DNA of 64,000 nt from Streptomyces sp. NBC_00358 (GTDB taxonomy: Bacteria > Actinomycetota > Actinomycetes > Streptomycetales > Streptomycetaceae): positions 2,418,001-2,482,000 of the forward strand of contig NZ_CP107976.1 in NCBI RefSeq assembly GCF_036099295.1, written 5' to 3'. The position numbers and the translations under genes were made by a program. How positions within the stretch are numbered: position 1 is the stretch's first letter; each line of letters begins with the position of its first letter. Shown here piece by piece: positions 31,503-39,455 of this stretch. The notes below the pieces were generated by a model, which worked only from the letters and a program-made list of their open reading frames with translations, searched no databases and had not been told where the DNA came from.

Positions 31503-32948
31503 TCAAGTGCCGCGTGTCCACTGCTGGTTGGCAGCCCCGTTGCAGGCGTACGTGATGAGGGCCGCCGAGTTGGCGGTGGACGCGCCGGACACGTCCAGGC
31601 ACTCGCCGGACGTCCTGGCCTTGAGGAGCACATAGCTTCCGGAGGCGGTCACCGACCACTGCTGGGTGGTGGCGCCGGCACAGTTCTCCTGGGTGACCCC
31701 GGTGGCGTTCTCGGTCAGGCACAGGGAACTGCCCCGGCCCATCAGCTCGTAGTAGCCGCTGCCCAGGGACTTGAACCAGAACTTCTGGTTCGTTCCGCCG
31801 TTGCAGGTGTACTGGGCGAGCGCGACACCCTGCCACAGCGACTGGTTGGGCACGTCCGCGCACTTGGCGGAATGACGGGCCGTCAGGGTCTCGTAGGTGG
31901 CGCTCGTCCCGCCGAGCGTCCCGGCTGCCGTGTCCACGGCGATCTCCGGGAACCAGGACAGGGACATCGTGGTCGTCGTCGGGAAGGCGAGCGGCAGCCA
32001 GACGTAGCGGGAGTCGTCGACCGTGCCACCGAAGGAGTCGCCCCAGCGGTCACCCATGTAGAGGTACGAGGTGCCCGAAGTCCCCTGCACGGGAAGGACG
32101 TAGGCGGTCTGCGAGCCGTACGCCGTGGAGTCGCCGACATTCGTCATCGCGGTCCAGGGGCCGGCGAGCGAGGTGGCGGTGGCGTACTGCTGCTGGTTGG
32201 GACTCCAGCCGGTGGCGGCGGAGGTCAGCATGAAATAGACGCCGTTCCGCTTGAAGAGCGCGGGCGCCTCGCGGTGTCCGCCGTGCCAGGGGTCGGCGAC
32301 CAGGGCCGCGATGCCGGTGTAGTCGGCGGTGAGCCGGTAGATCTGGAGGTCGTAGTTCTCACGGGCGGCGGAGACCATGTAGCCGGTGCCGTCGGTGTCG
32401 ACGAAGGTCGTGATGTCACGGGACATGTACTGGCCGAGCGGCTGGAAGCTGCCCTGGTAGGTGTAGGCACCGTCCACCGTGTCCGACACGGCGACGGCGG
32501 CACGGGCCTCGCTGTAGTCGACGCCGTTCTCCTTGTGCATCCACATGACGAACTTGCCCGTGGACGCGTTGTACATGACCTTGGGCCGCTCGATGTAGGC
32601 GGTGCCCAGCTCGGCGGCGCTCGACCGGGTCAGGACGTGATTGCGGAACTCCCAGTTCTTCAGGTCGGTGGAGCGGTAGGCGTCGACGTATCTGAAGGTG
32701 TTGTCGGCGTTGCGGTTCTCGCCGAACCAGTAGTAGTAACTGCCCACTTTGACGACCCCGCCGCCGTGCGCGTGCACCGCGGCGCCCGAAGTGTCGCTGA
32801 ACTGGGTGCCGTTGGTGATGGTCTGGGCCGCCGCCTGGGCGGGTGCGGCGGCGAGGAGTCCCCCGGCGACCGCCAGACAGAGGGCGAGGAGAAGGGCGTA
32901 CACGCGCCTCACGTCGCTCGGTGTGCTCTTGCGGCTCTTGCGGCTCAT
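31503..32948 (-). CDS. Secreted GH43-family hydrolase with ricin-type CBM13
   Basis: A 481-residue secreted enzyme. A signal peptide ends near residue 41 (AQAAA). A five-bladed propeller of the GH43 type covers about 45-345 (HAHGGGVVKVGSYYYWFGEN, YIERPKVMYNASTGKFVMWMH, HREAPALFKRNGVYFMLTSAATGW). A ricin-type beta-trefoil follows (about 350-480, with repeated QxW motifs such as NQKFWF, TQQWSV and NQQWTR). The sequence style is that of exo-beta-1,3-galactanase-like GH43 proteins, which trim arabinogalactan side chains; arabinanase activity cannot be excluded. It is convergent with PL4. Confidence 0.85.
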   Translation of the reverse strand: MSRKSRKSTPSDVRRVYALLLALCLAVAGGLLAAAPAQAAAQTITNGTQFSDTSGAAVHAHGGGVVKVGSYYYWFGENRNADNTFRYVDAYRSTDLKNWEFRNHVLTRSSAAELGTAYIERPKVMYNASTGKFVMWMHKENGVDYSEARAAVAVSDTVDGAYTYQGSFQPLGQYMSRDITTFVDTDGTGYMVSAARENYDLQIYRLTADYTGIAALVADPWHGGHREAPALFKRNGVYFMLTSAATGWSPNQQQYATATSLAGPWTAMTNVGDSTAYGSQTAYVLPVQGTSGTSYLYMGDRWGDSFGGTVDDSRYVWLPLAFPTTTTMSLSWFPEIAVDTAAGTLGGTSATYETLTARHSAKCADVPNQSLWQGVALAQYTCNGGTNQKFWFKSLGSGYYELMGRGSSLCLTENATGVTQENCAGATTQQWSVTASGSYVLLKARTSGECLDVSGASTANSAALITYACNGAANQQWTRGT

Positions 32949-33010
32949 ACAGTGACCGTCCGTCCGGTATGCCGAACACTATCTGCGATTACGAACGTTG
33001 CCGCCGAAAA

Positions 33011-33024
33011 AGTAAGCGCGTACT
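33011..33024. promoter_or_regulatory. Operator-like palindrome before GH43
   Basis: AGTAAGCGCGTACT reads nearly the same on both strands. The nine bases AGTAAGCGC also occur at 29650-29658 (minus strand) in the divergent promoter of the acetylesterase and PL4 genes, so one regulator may control both. Confidence 0.5.
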
Positions 33025-33510
33025 ACGGCGAGGTCAACGGGGCGGACGGACCGGGCTTTCGGAGGGGCGCCTAGGGCGGCCGGACAGGCGGGGCGGGCCC
33101 GGTCGCAGAGCTCGGCGACCTCGTCGAACCTGTCACGCAACATGCCCCCAGGCCAGGGAGCGGGGACGGCCGCGTCAGCGGTTCAGTGGTGCGGGCCCCA
33201 GCGCCGCGGGCGCACGACTCGTCCGTTCCGCGCCCGCGTCGGCGTCGGCGTCCGTTCCGCCTCGGCGTCGGCGTCGGCGGACGAGTCCACGTCGACGTTC
33301 CGCGATACGGGCGCCTTGCGCGCGGGGGCGCCGTCCGTCCGGTGGCCGACCGCGATGCCGCCGATCGGCACGCGCTCCCGGTGGACGGCCGGCCCCGAGC
33401 GCGTACGGGCCCGCGCGCGGCACCCGGCGACCGGACAGGCCCGCGCGTCTCACCCCGCGGGACGAGTGTTCAGCGGGTGGACCGCGCCGGGCGCGGCGCC
33501 ACCGATCGGC

Positions 33511-33516
33511 TAGCGT
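33511..33516 (+). promoter_or_regulatory. -10 box placed for a leaderless transcript
   Basis: TAGCGT lies 12 to 7 bases before the ATG at 33523, so transcription would begin at or next to the A of the start codon. No Shine-Dalgarno sequence is present. Confidence 0.5.
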
Positions 33517-33522
33517 CGTGAC

Positions 33523-34452
33523 ATGGCCAGCGACAACGCCCTCACCCTCGCCGCCGCCCTGTCATCCGGCACGGTCGTGCTCGACGGAGGCATGTCCAAC
33601 CAGCTCGAAGCGGCCGGACACGACCTGAGCGACACGCTGTGGTCCGCTCGGTTGCTCGCGGACCGGCCCGAGGCGATCGTCGAGGCGCATCTCGCGTACT
33701 ACGAGGCGGGCGCGGACGTGGCGATCACGTCCAGCTACCAGGCGACGTTCGAGGGATTCGCGGGGCGCGGCATCCCGCGCGCACGGGTGGCCGAACTGCT
33801 CGGCCTGAGCGTCGGGCTGGCACGCGAGGCCGCCCGTCGCGCGCACGCGAAGGGCGTCACGCGGCCGTTGTGGGTCGCCGCGTCGGTGGGCCCGTACGGC
33901 GCGATGCTCGCGGACGGTTCGGAGTACCGGGGACGGTACGGGCTGAGCGTCGCGGAGCTGGAGCGGTTCCACCGGCCGCGCCTGGAGGTGCTGGCCGCCG
34001 CCGCGCCCGATGTGATCGCCCTGGAGACGGTCCCGGACACGGACGAGGCACGGGCGCTGCTGCGAGGAGTGCGCGGGCTCGGCGTCCAGGCGTGGCTGTC
34101 GTACAGCGTGGCCGGTGACCGGACGCGGGCCGGGCAGCCGCTGGAGGATGCCTTCGCCCTGGCCGCCGAGGCGGACGAGGTCGTCGCGGTCGGGGTCAAC
34201 TGCTGCGCCCCCGAGGACGTCGACGGCGCCGTCGCCACGGCGGCGCGCGTGACCGGGAAACCGGTCGTGGTCTATCCGAACAGCGGCGAGGCCTGGGACG
34301 CCGGTGCCCGCGCCTGGACCGGCGGCTCCACGTTCACGGCCGCGCAGGTCGACGGCTGGGAACGGGCGGGGGCCCGGCTGATCGGCGGGTGCTGCCGGGT
34401 GGGCCCGGAGGCGATCACGGGCATATCGACGGCACTGCGACCCGCCGCGTAG
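33523..34452 (+). CDS. mmuM: Homocysteine S-methyltransferase
   Basis: A 309-residue zinc-dependent enzyme that makes methionine from homocysteine using S-methylmethionine or SAM as methyl donor. The N-terminus VLDGGMSNQLEAAGHDLSDTLWSARLL and the zinc ligands fit the family: Cys227 in VNCCAP and Cys290-Cys291 in IGGCCRVGP. The expected length of about 300 residues is met. No ribosome site precedes the ATG; the -10 box placement suggests a leaderless mRNA. The gene stands alone before a long repeat-rich gap. Confidence 0.9.
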   Translation: MASDNALTLAAALSSGTVVLDGGMSNQLEAAGHDLSDTLWSARLLADRPEAIVEAHLAYYEAGADVAITSSYQATFEGFAGRGIPRARVAELLGLSVGLAREAARRAHAKGVTRPLWVAASVGPYGAMLADGSEYRGRYGLSVAELERFHRPRLEVLAAAAPDVIALETVPDTDEARALLRGVRGLGVQAWLSYSVAGDRTRAGQPLEDAFALAAEADEVVAVGVNCCAPEDVDGAVATAARVTGKPVVVYPNSGEAWDAGARAWTGGSTFTAAQVDGWERAGARLIGGCCRVGPEAITGISTALRPAA

Positions 34453-35069
34453 CCGCGCGGCGGCACCCGCGTGTTCCCGCGCCCCGCCCACCGGGCGCGC
34501 GGAAACCCCCGCGCATTCCCGCAGCCCGCCCGGTTGGGCCCGCGCGACACCCGCTCGCTCCCACAGCCCGCCCGACTGGCCCCACGGACCGCCGCGCAGG
34601 CCCGAGCCCCCCGGCACAACCCCGCTGCCGGCCGGGAAGGCCCACATGCCCCACCTGCCCCAGCACACCGTCACACACAGGCCCGGACCACCGCGCGGAC
34701 CCGAGAGGCCCCCGCACGGCCCCGCTGCCGGCCGGGGAGGGCCCGGACCGACCCTGCCTCGTCCCCGCAGACCGTCACGCACAGGCCCGAGGACCACCAG
34801 GCAGGCCCGTGACGCGACGGCACACACCCGCCGCCGGCCAGGTAGCTCCACACGTCCCCGCCTGTCCCCGCGGACCGCCGCACGCGGGGACGCGGACCAC
34901 CACGCAACCCCGCGAGACGCCGCGTGTTCCGCGGACCACCGCGCGGGCCCGTGACGCAACGGCACACACGCAGCGGCACCCGCGCATTCCGGCAGCCTGC
35001 CGGGCCGCCCGCGCCGCACCCCGCCTCACACCGCGGAGCAGAGGTGCCCGGCCCGTGTCCGGGCCGGTC
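34453..35069. repeat. Degenerate C-rich tandem-like repeat region
   Basis: A 617-base gene-free stretch, strongly C-rich on the plus strand. A 17-base string CCCCGCTGCCGGCCGGG recurs at 34620 and 34720. ACCGTCAC[A/G]CACAGGCCCG recurs at 34667 and 34771. A 23-base string starting GCCCGTGACGC recurs at 34805 and 34947 with one mismatch. Many GGACCACC and CCGCGGACC copies lie between. Open frames cross it but look like by-products of composition. Confidence 0.75.
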
Positions 35070-36935
35070 TCACGGCCGGCCCGCGCCTCCCGAGCGGCGG
35101 AAGCGTCGTACGGCCGAGAGCGGTGTCGAGATGCGCGCGGAGGGGTCGGCGACAGGAGGGCGTGCGGTCGGCGGGCCCTCCGCGGAGCCCGCCGGGCTGC
35201 CCGTGGGCTCGCACCCGGGCTGCCCCGCGGACCCGGCTGCGGGTTCTTCCACGGGCCCGGCTGCGGCTCCGCCCGCGGCTCCGGCTCCGGCTCCGGTTGC
35301 GGACCCGTCCGCGGCTCCGGCTGCGGACCCGGCCGCGGCTCCGGCTGCGGACCCGGCCGGCGGCCTGTCCGCGGGTCTGGCGGCGGGTCTGGCCGCGGCT
35401 CGCACCGATTCGGCTTCCCACAGGGCGAGTTCGCGGTCGCGCGGGCCGAGCACGGTGTGCGGGTCACCGGCGCCGAAGACGCGGACCGGGTGCGAGTCGT
35501 CCCAGGCGGCCCACCCCGGTTCGCCGTCGACCGCGAACCGCACCCACGCTCCGTGCATGGCGTCCGCCAGCTCCCGCGGGGCGCCCTCGCCCGCGAGCTT
35601 CGCCGCTTCCGGCAGGTCGGCGGTGTCGAAGACGAAGCCAAGTTCCAGGGCGTGACACGCACCGAGGCCGGGGACGTTCGACGGCCAGGCGAACTCGTAG
35701 ACATGGGCGGGAGCCCGGTGCCCGCCGGGAACATCCGCGTCGAGGGACGCGGTGGGCCGGCCGCTGCGCGCGTCGGCGAGGCGGTGCAGCGGGATCCGCA
35801 GGAGATGGTCGGTGATCATCTGGCCGACGAGATCGGCGGTGCCGCCCTCCGGGTGGACGGCACGGTAGCCGCGGGGCACCTCGTGGCCGCAGTGGCAGCG
35901 GGCCATCGCACCGGCCAGGGCGACCGGGCCGAGCCGGTCGACGCGCTCCAGGAGCCCGCCCGGTACGAGCCACAGCCGGTACTCGTCGCGGGTCCAGCCG
36001 AGCAGCAGGCCGACGTCGGGCGCGGCGCCCTCGACCAGCGCCTCCAGCGGGTCGCGCGGCACGAGGTCGCCGTCGACGACGATGCCGAAGGCGGGACCGC
36101 CGAGGACCGGACTGCTGAGCCTGCCCACGTCGGCCTGGGTGCGCAGGAGCAGGTCGCGGTCGACGGCGGCGAACGCCTCCGCCGTCGCGGGAATCCTCAG
36201 CCGGGTGGCCATCCTGCGCACCATCCGGCGCACCTTGTCCCGGTCGCTCGCCTCGGGCGGCCCGCTCTGCAGGACCGCCCGGTGGAACAGTCCCTGGGCG
36301 CGCGGGCTCGCGAGCAGCGCGCCGATGCTGATGGCTCCGGCGGACTCGCCGAAGACGGTCACCCGGTCGGGGTCGCCGCCGAACCGGGCGACGGACTCCC
36401 GCACCCACTCCAGCGCGGCGAGCTGGTCGCGCAGTCCGGGGTTGGCGGGCGCGTCCGGGAAGAGGCCGTAACCCTCCACGCCCAGGCGGTAGTTGACGGA
36501 TACGAGGACCACGCCGTCGCGGGCGAAGGCGCGTCCGTCGTACACGGGCACGGCCGAGGAACCGCGGGTCAGTGCCCCGCCGTGGATCCACACCATGACG
36601 GGAAGCCGGGCGCCCTGGTCCGGCTCCGGGGTCCACACGTTCAGGTTGAGGCAGTCGTCGCCGGGCACGACGGGGTCGGCGAGGAGCCGGGCGAACGCCT
36701 CGGAGTACGGCGGCTTCGGCGGCGTGGGACCGAACGCGCCGGCGTCCCGGACCCCGTCCCAGGGTTCGGGCGGCACGGGCGGACGGAAGCGGCGGGCGCC
36801 GAAGGGCGGGGCGGCGTAGGGGATTCCCCGGAAGACCGCGATCCCGTTCTCCCAACGGCCGCGGACCGCTCCGTAGGGGGTGGCGACGACCGGGTCCTTC
36901 GTCCGCGCCACCTGATCCGCCGTGTGCACCGCCAT
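35070..36935 (-). CDS. Type B carboxylesterase with low-complexity C-terminal tail
   Basis: A 621-residue esterase of the carboxylesterase/lipase family. GVRGRWENGIAVFRGIPYA and EDCLNLNVWTP-like DDCLNLNVWTPEP mark the N-terminus, HGGALTRG is the oxyanion loop, Ser198 in FGESAGAIS is the nucleophile, and GLGACHALELGFVF carries the catalytic His. The catalytic domain ends near residue 490. The last 130 residues are an Ala/Gly/Pro-rich tail with repeats such as AAGSAAGAA, built from a 24-base tandem repeat (about 35309-35360). GAGGAG precedes the ATG. There is no signal peptide. Confidence 0.87.
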   Translation of the reverse strand: MAVHTADQVARTKDPVVATPYGAVRGRWENGIAVFRGIPYAAPPFGARRFRPPVPPEPWDGVRDAGAFGPTPPKPPYSEAFARLLADPVVPGDDCLNLNVWTPEPDQGARLPVMVWIHGGALTRGSSAVPVYDGRAFARDGVVLVSVNYRLGVEGYGLFPDAPANPGLRDQLAALEWVRESVARFGGDPDRVTVFGESAGAISIGALLASPRAQGLFHRAVLQSGPPEASDRDKVRRMVRRMATRLRIPATAEAFAAVDRDLLLRTQADVGRLSSPVLGGPAFGIVVDGDLVPRDPLEALVEGAAPDVGLLLGWTRDEYRLWLVPGGLLERVDRLGPVALAGAMARCHCGHEVPRGYRAVHPEGGTADLVGQMITDHLLRIPLHRLADARSGRPTASLDADVPGGHRAPAHVYEFAWPSNVPGLGACHALELGFVFDTADLPEAAKLAGEGAPRELADAMHGAWVRFAVDGEPGWAAWDDSHPVRVFGAGDPHTVLGPRDRELALWEAESVRAAARPAARPADRPPAGSAAGAAAGSAAGAADGSATGAGAGAAGGAAAGPVEEPAAGSAGQPGCEPTGSPAGSAEGPPTARPPVADPSARISTPLSAVRRFRRSGGAGRP

Positions 36936-37072
36936 CCGGGACCAACTCCTCACCGTCGCGAGTCGTAAAGATCAGAGCACCACATCGCCTCCCGGTATTC
37001 CTGCGGATGTCCCCTGTTCGGCCGATATCGGCCCCGGGGTGCGGGGCGGCCGGTGGCGCCGTGCGGGCCGGG

Positions 37073-37753
37073 TCAGGCCGCCGGGTCCGGGGCGCCGGCG
37101 GTCCTGCGCGCCGCCCAGAGGATGCCGCCGAGCAGGTGTGCGCGGAAGGTCGGGTCCTCGTACGCCCGCGCGGTGTGTCCGAGCGCGGTGTAGAAGACCC
37201 GGCCGGCCCCCTGTTCCCGGCACCACACCAACGGGTGGTCGTCACCCATTCCCCCGCCCTCGTAGGAGGACTCGTCGGCGCAGGCGAGGACACGTACCGA
37301 GCCGCGCGGATTGGAGCGGAAGTCGTACCACTCGTCCGTGAACCCCCACACCGGCGGCAGGTGCCGGGTGGCGGGATGCCCGTGGTCCTCGACCAGGACC
37401 CTGCCCGGCTGGAGGTCCGGGTGCCGGTCGAAACGGGCGCCGAGCAGTTCGCCGTAGTGCGGCCACTCGTACTCGGTGCAGGCGGCGGCGTGCACCCCGA
37501 CGAAACCGCCGCCGCCCTCGACGTGGGCCGCGAGCCGGGCGCGGCCGGGCGGCGTCAGGACCTCGCCGCTCGTCGACAGGAAGACGACCGCCGCGTACGG
37601 GTCGAGGGGCGCCTCGAAGACCGCGGGGTCCTCGGTGGCGTCGGCCGCGAATCCGTGCGCGTCACCGAGGGCGCGCACGGCCGCGACGGCGGCCGGAATG
37701 GAGTCGTGCCGGTAGCCCGTCGTACGGGTGTACACGAGAACGCGAAAGACCAT
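37073..37753 (-). CDS. ThuA-like domain protein
   Basis: A 226-residue protein with a class I glutamine-amidotransferase-like fold of the ThuA group. Landmarks: VLVYTRTTGYRHDSIPAA, VVFLSTSGEVLT, GGGGFVGVHAAACTEYEWPHYGELLGA and GRVFYTALGHTARAYEDP. The family is linked to disaccharide (trehalose) utilisation, but the reaction is unclear. No ribosome site; TAGGCT lies 12 to 7 bases before the ATG (positions 37760-37765), fitting a leaderless transcript. Divergent from the VOC gene. Confidence 0.85.
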   Translation of the reverse strand: MVFRVLVYTRTTGYRHDSIPAAVAAVRALGDAHGFAADATEDPAVFEAPLDPYAAVVFLSTSGEVLTPPGRARLAAHVEGGGGFVGVHAAACTEYEWPHYGELLGARFDRHPDLQPGRVLVEDHGHPATRHLPPVWGFTDEWYDFRSNPRGSVRVLACADESSYEGGGMGDDHPLVWCREQGAGRVFYTALGHTARAYEDPTFRAHLLGGILWAARRTAGAPDPAA

Positions 37754-37759
37754 GCCCGG

Positions 37760-37765
37760 AGCCTA
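37760..37765 (-). promoter_or_regulatory. -10 box for leaderless ThuA transcript
   Basis: TAGGCT on the minus strand, exactly six bases from the ATG at 37753. Confidence 0.5.
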
Positions 37766-37838
37766 GGACGTCTTGCGGAAGTCCCGTCCGGCTCGCGACG
37801 CCAGGTACGACTCCCGCTCCGGGCGGGCTCGGCGCGCC

Positions 37839-37844
37839 TACGGT
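37839..37844 (+). promoter_or_regulatory. -10 box for leaderless VOC transcript
   Basis: TACGGT, exactly six bases from the ATG at 37851; no Shine-Dalgarno sequence. Confidence 0.5.
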
Positions 37845-37850
37845 GGTCGT

Positions 37851-38264
37851 ATGACTCCACGATTCGATGTCATCGGGCTGGCCGTCTCCGACATGGCCGC
37901 CTCCCTCGCCTTCTACCGCCGGCTCGGACTCGTGTTCCCCGAGGGCGCCGAGAACGAGCCGCACGTCGAGGCCGAGCTGCCCGGCGGGCTGCGCCTCGCG
38001 CTGGACACGGAGGACACCATCCGCTCGTTCCACGCCGGGTGGCGGCCCCCGAGCGGCGGCGGCAGGGTGTCGCTCGCCTTCCTCTGCGACAGCCCGGCCG
38101 AGGTCGACTCCGTGTACGGGGAGCTCGTCGGCGCCGGCCATCATGGCGAGCTCAAGCCCTGGGACGCCTTCTGGGGCATGCGGTACGCCGTCGTGCACGA
38201 CCCGGACGGCAACGGCGTCGACCTGTTCGCCCGGCTGCCCGGGGAGCAGGCCCCTGCGCAGTAG
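37851..38264 (+). CDS. VOC-superfamily (glyoxalase-like) protein
   Basis: A 137-residue metalloenzyme-fold protein with two beta-alpha-beta-beta-beta modules: FDVIGLAVSDMAASLAFYRRLGLVF near the start and WGMRYAVVHDPDGNGVDLFA near the end. The ending HDPDGNGVDLF is the usual signature of glyoxalase/bleomycin-resistance/dioxygenase members. Activity and substrate are unknown. It ends 14 bases before the convergent YihY gene. Confidence 0.87.
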   Translation: MTPRFDVIGLAVSDMAASLAFYRRLGLVFPEGAENEPHVEAELPGGLRLALDTEDTIRSFHAGWRPPSGGGRVSLAFLCDSPAEVDSVYGELVGAGHHGELKPWDAFWGMRYAVVHDPDGNGVDLFARLPGEQAPAQ

Positions 38265-38277
38265 CCGGGGTTCGGGC

Positions 38278-39438
38278 TCACTCCGGCGGCGGGTGCTCCT
38301 CGCCGTTCTTCCGGGTGTGATGGGTGTTCCTGGCGTGTGTGCGCAGGCGGGAGGTCACGTCCTCCGGGGGCAGGAAGCGCGACCAGCGCTCCGGGAACTC
38401 GGAGGGCATGTCCGGGTCTTCGGGATCGGCGTCGTAGGAACGGTGCGAGGCGACGCGGGCAACGTACTCGGCGGCCTGGGCCTCGCGCTGCCGCTCGTTG
38501 GCGGCACGCGCGGCGGCGGTGGCGGCGGCCGGCCACACCCGGTCGATGGCGGCGTTGACGGCCGCGCCCACCAGGACGGCGAAGGCGGCGACACCGATCC
38601 ACAGCAGGACGGCCACCGGCGCGGCGAGCGAGCCGTAGATCGAGGGGCCCTCGATGGCGTTGGTCAGATAGATGCGGAGCAGGAAGCTGCCGAGCACCCA
38701 CATGGCCAGAGCCACCAGGGCGCCCGGCACGTCCTCGACCCAGGGAGAACGCACCGGGACGGACACGTGGTAGAGCGTCGTCAGGAAGGCCACCGACAGG
38801 ACGATGACGACCGGCCAGTACAGGACCTGCACGACGGTCGTCGACCACGGCACCACGTGCACCACGACGTCCGGGCCCGCCACCATCAGCGGGAGCAGGA
38901 CCGAGCCGATCAGCAGCGCCACGATGAACAGCAGGAACGACATCACCCGGGTCTTCACGATGCCCCGGGTGCCGTCGAGGCCGTACATCACGGTGATGGT
39001 GTCGACGAAGACGTTGACCGCGCGCGAGCCCGACCACAGGGCGAACAGGAAGCCGAGCGAGATGATGTCGGGCCGGCCGCCCTTCATCACGTCGTGCAGG
39101 ATCGGCTCGGCGATCTGGTGCACGCCCTTCTGAGTCAGCACCCTGCGGGACGCGTCCAGGATGTTGGACTCCACGCTGGCGATGGTGTCGGCGCCGGTCC
39201 AGGCGTCCACGTATCCGAGCAGCCCGACCATGCTCAGCAGCAGCGGCGGCACGGACAGGAGCGTGAAGAAGGCGGCCTCGGCCGCCAGCCCCAGGATCCG
39301 GTACTCCATGCACGAGTTGACCGTGTCCTTGATCAGCAGCCAGGCGGTCCTGCGCTTGGAAACGTTCCGGTAGAGCGCGCGCGCGCGATGAAAGCGGCCC
39401 GGACGAGGCCGTTCAGGTGTTTCTTTTGCCTGGTGCAC
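38278..39438 (-). CDS. YihY/virulence factor BrkB family membrane protein
   Basis: A 386-residue inner-membrane protein with about six hydrophobic segments between residues 45 and 300. The family signature EAAFFTLLSVPPLLLSMVGLLGY is near the N-terminus and SIYGSLAAPVAVLLWIGVAAFAVLVGAAVNAAIDR near the end. The C-terminal 85 residues are charged and cytoplasmic. Function in the family is unsettled. I kept the GTG at 39438; it lacks a proper ribosome site but has TACCGT 12 to 7 bases upstream, so it is probably translated from a leaderless mRNA. Confidence 0.85.
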   Translation of the reverse strand: MHQAKETPERPRPGRFHRARALYRNVSKRRTAWLLIKDTVNSCMEYRILGLAAEAAFFTLLSVPPLLLSMVGLLGYVDAWTGADTIASVESNILDASRRVLTQKGVHQIAEPILHDVMKGGRPDIISLGFLFALWSGSRAVNVFVDTITVMYGLDGTRGIVKTRVMSFLLFIVALLIGSVLLPLMVAGPDVVVHVVPWSTTVVQVLYWPVVIVLSVAFLTTLYHVSVPVRSPWVEDVPGALVALAMWVLGSFLLRIYLTNAIEGPSIYGSLAAPVAVLLWIGVAAFAVLVGAAVNAAIDRVWPAAATAAARAANERQREAQAAEYVARVASHRSYDADPEDPDMPSEFPERWSRFLPPEDVTSRLRTHARNTHHTRKNGEEHPPPE

Positions 39439-39443
39439 GTCCT

Positions 39444-39450
39444 TACGGTA
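39444..39450. promoter_or_regulatory. Overlapping divergent -10 boxes
   Basis: The seven bases TACGGTA contain TACGGT on the plus strand (39444-39449) and TACCGT on the minus strand (39445-39450). Each lies exactly six bases from a start codon: ATG 39456 on plus, GTG 39438 on minus. Both genes would be leaderless and compete for polymerase. Confidence 0.5.
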
Positions 39451-39455
39451 GCGGT

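Larger units (their letters stand above)
32949..33522. other. Intergenic region with GH43 promoter and low-complexity stretch
   Basis: About 570 bases. 33011-33024 holds AGTAAGCGCGTACT, a near-palindrome sharing AGTAAGCGC with the PL4/acetylesterase promoter. 33235-33285 is low-complexity GTCGGC repeats. A 62-codon GTG-initiated minus-strand frame at 33183-33371 has coding-like third positions but a poor ribosome site; I do not call it. TAGCGT at 33511-33516 is a probable leaderless -10 box for the next gene. Confidence 0.55.

Noticed and set aside
26554..33024. Horizontally acquired pectin island
   Set aside because: Base composition and codon use match the neighbours, and there are no tRNA, integrase or flanking direct repeats.
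33183..33371. A 62-codon minus-strand frame started by GTG
   Set aside because: Third positions are GC-rich, but the ribosome site is only three bases away and half of it is a GTCGGC repeat, so coding status is unsupported.
34453..35069. Possible CRISPR array or protein repeat
   Set aside because: Repeat strings differ in length, are not separated by uniform spacers, and no cas gene is near.
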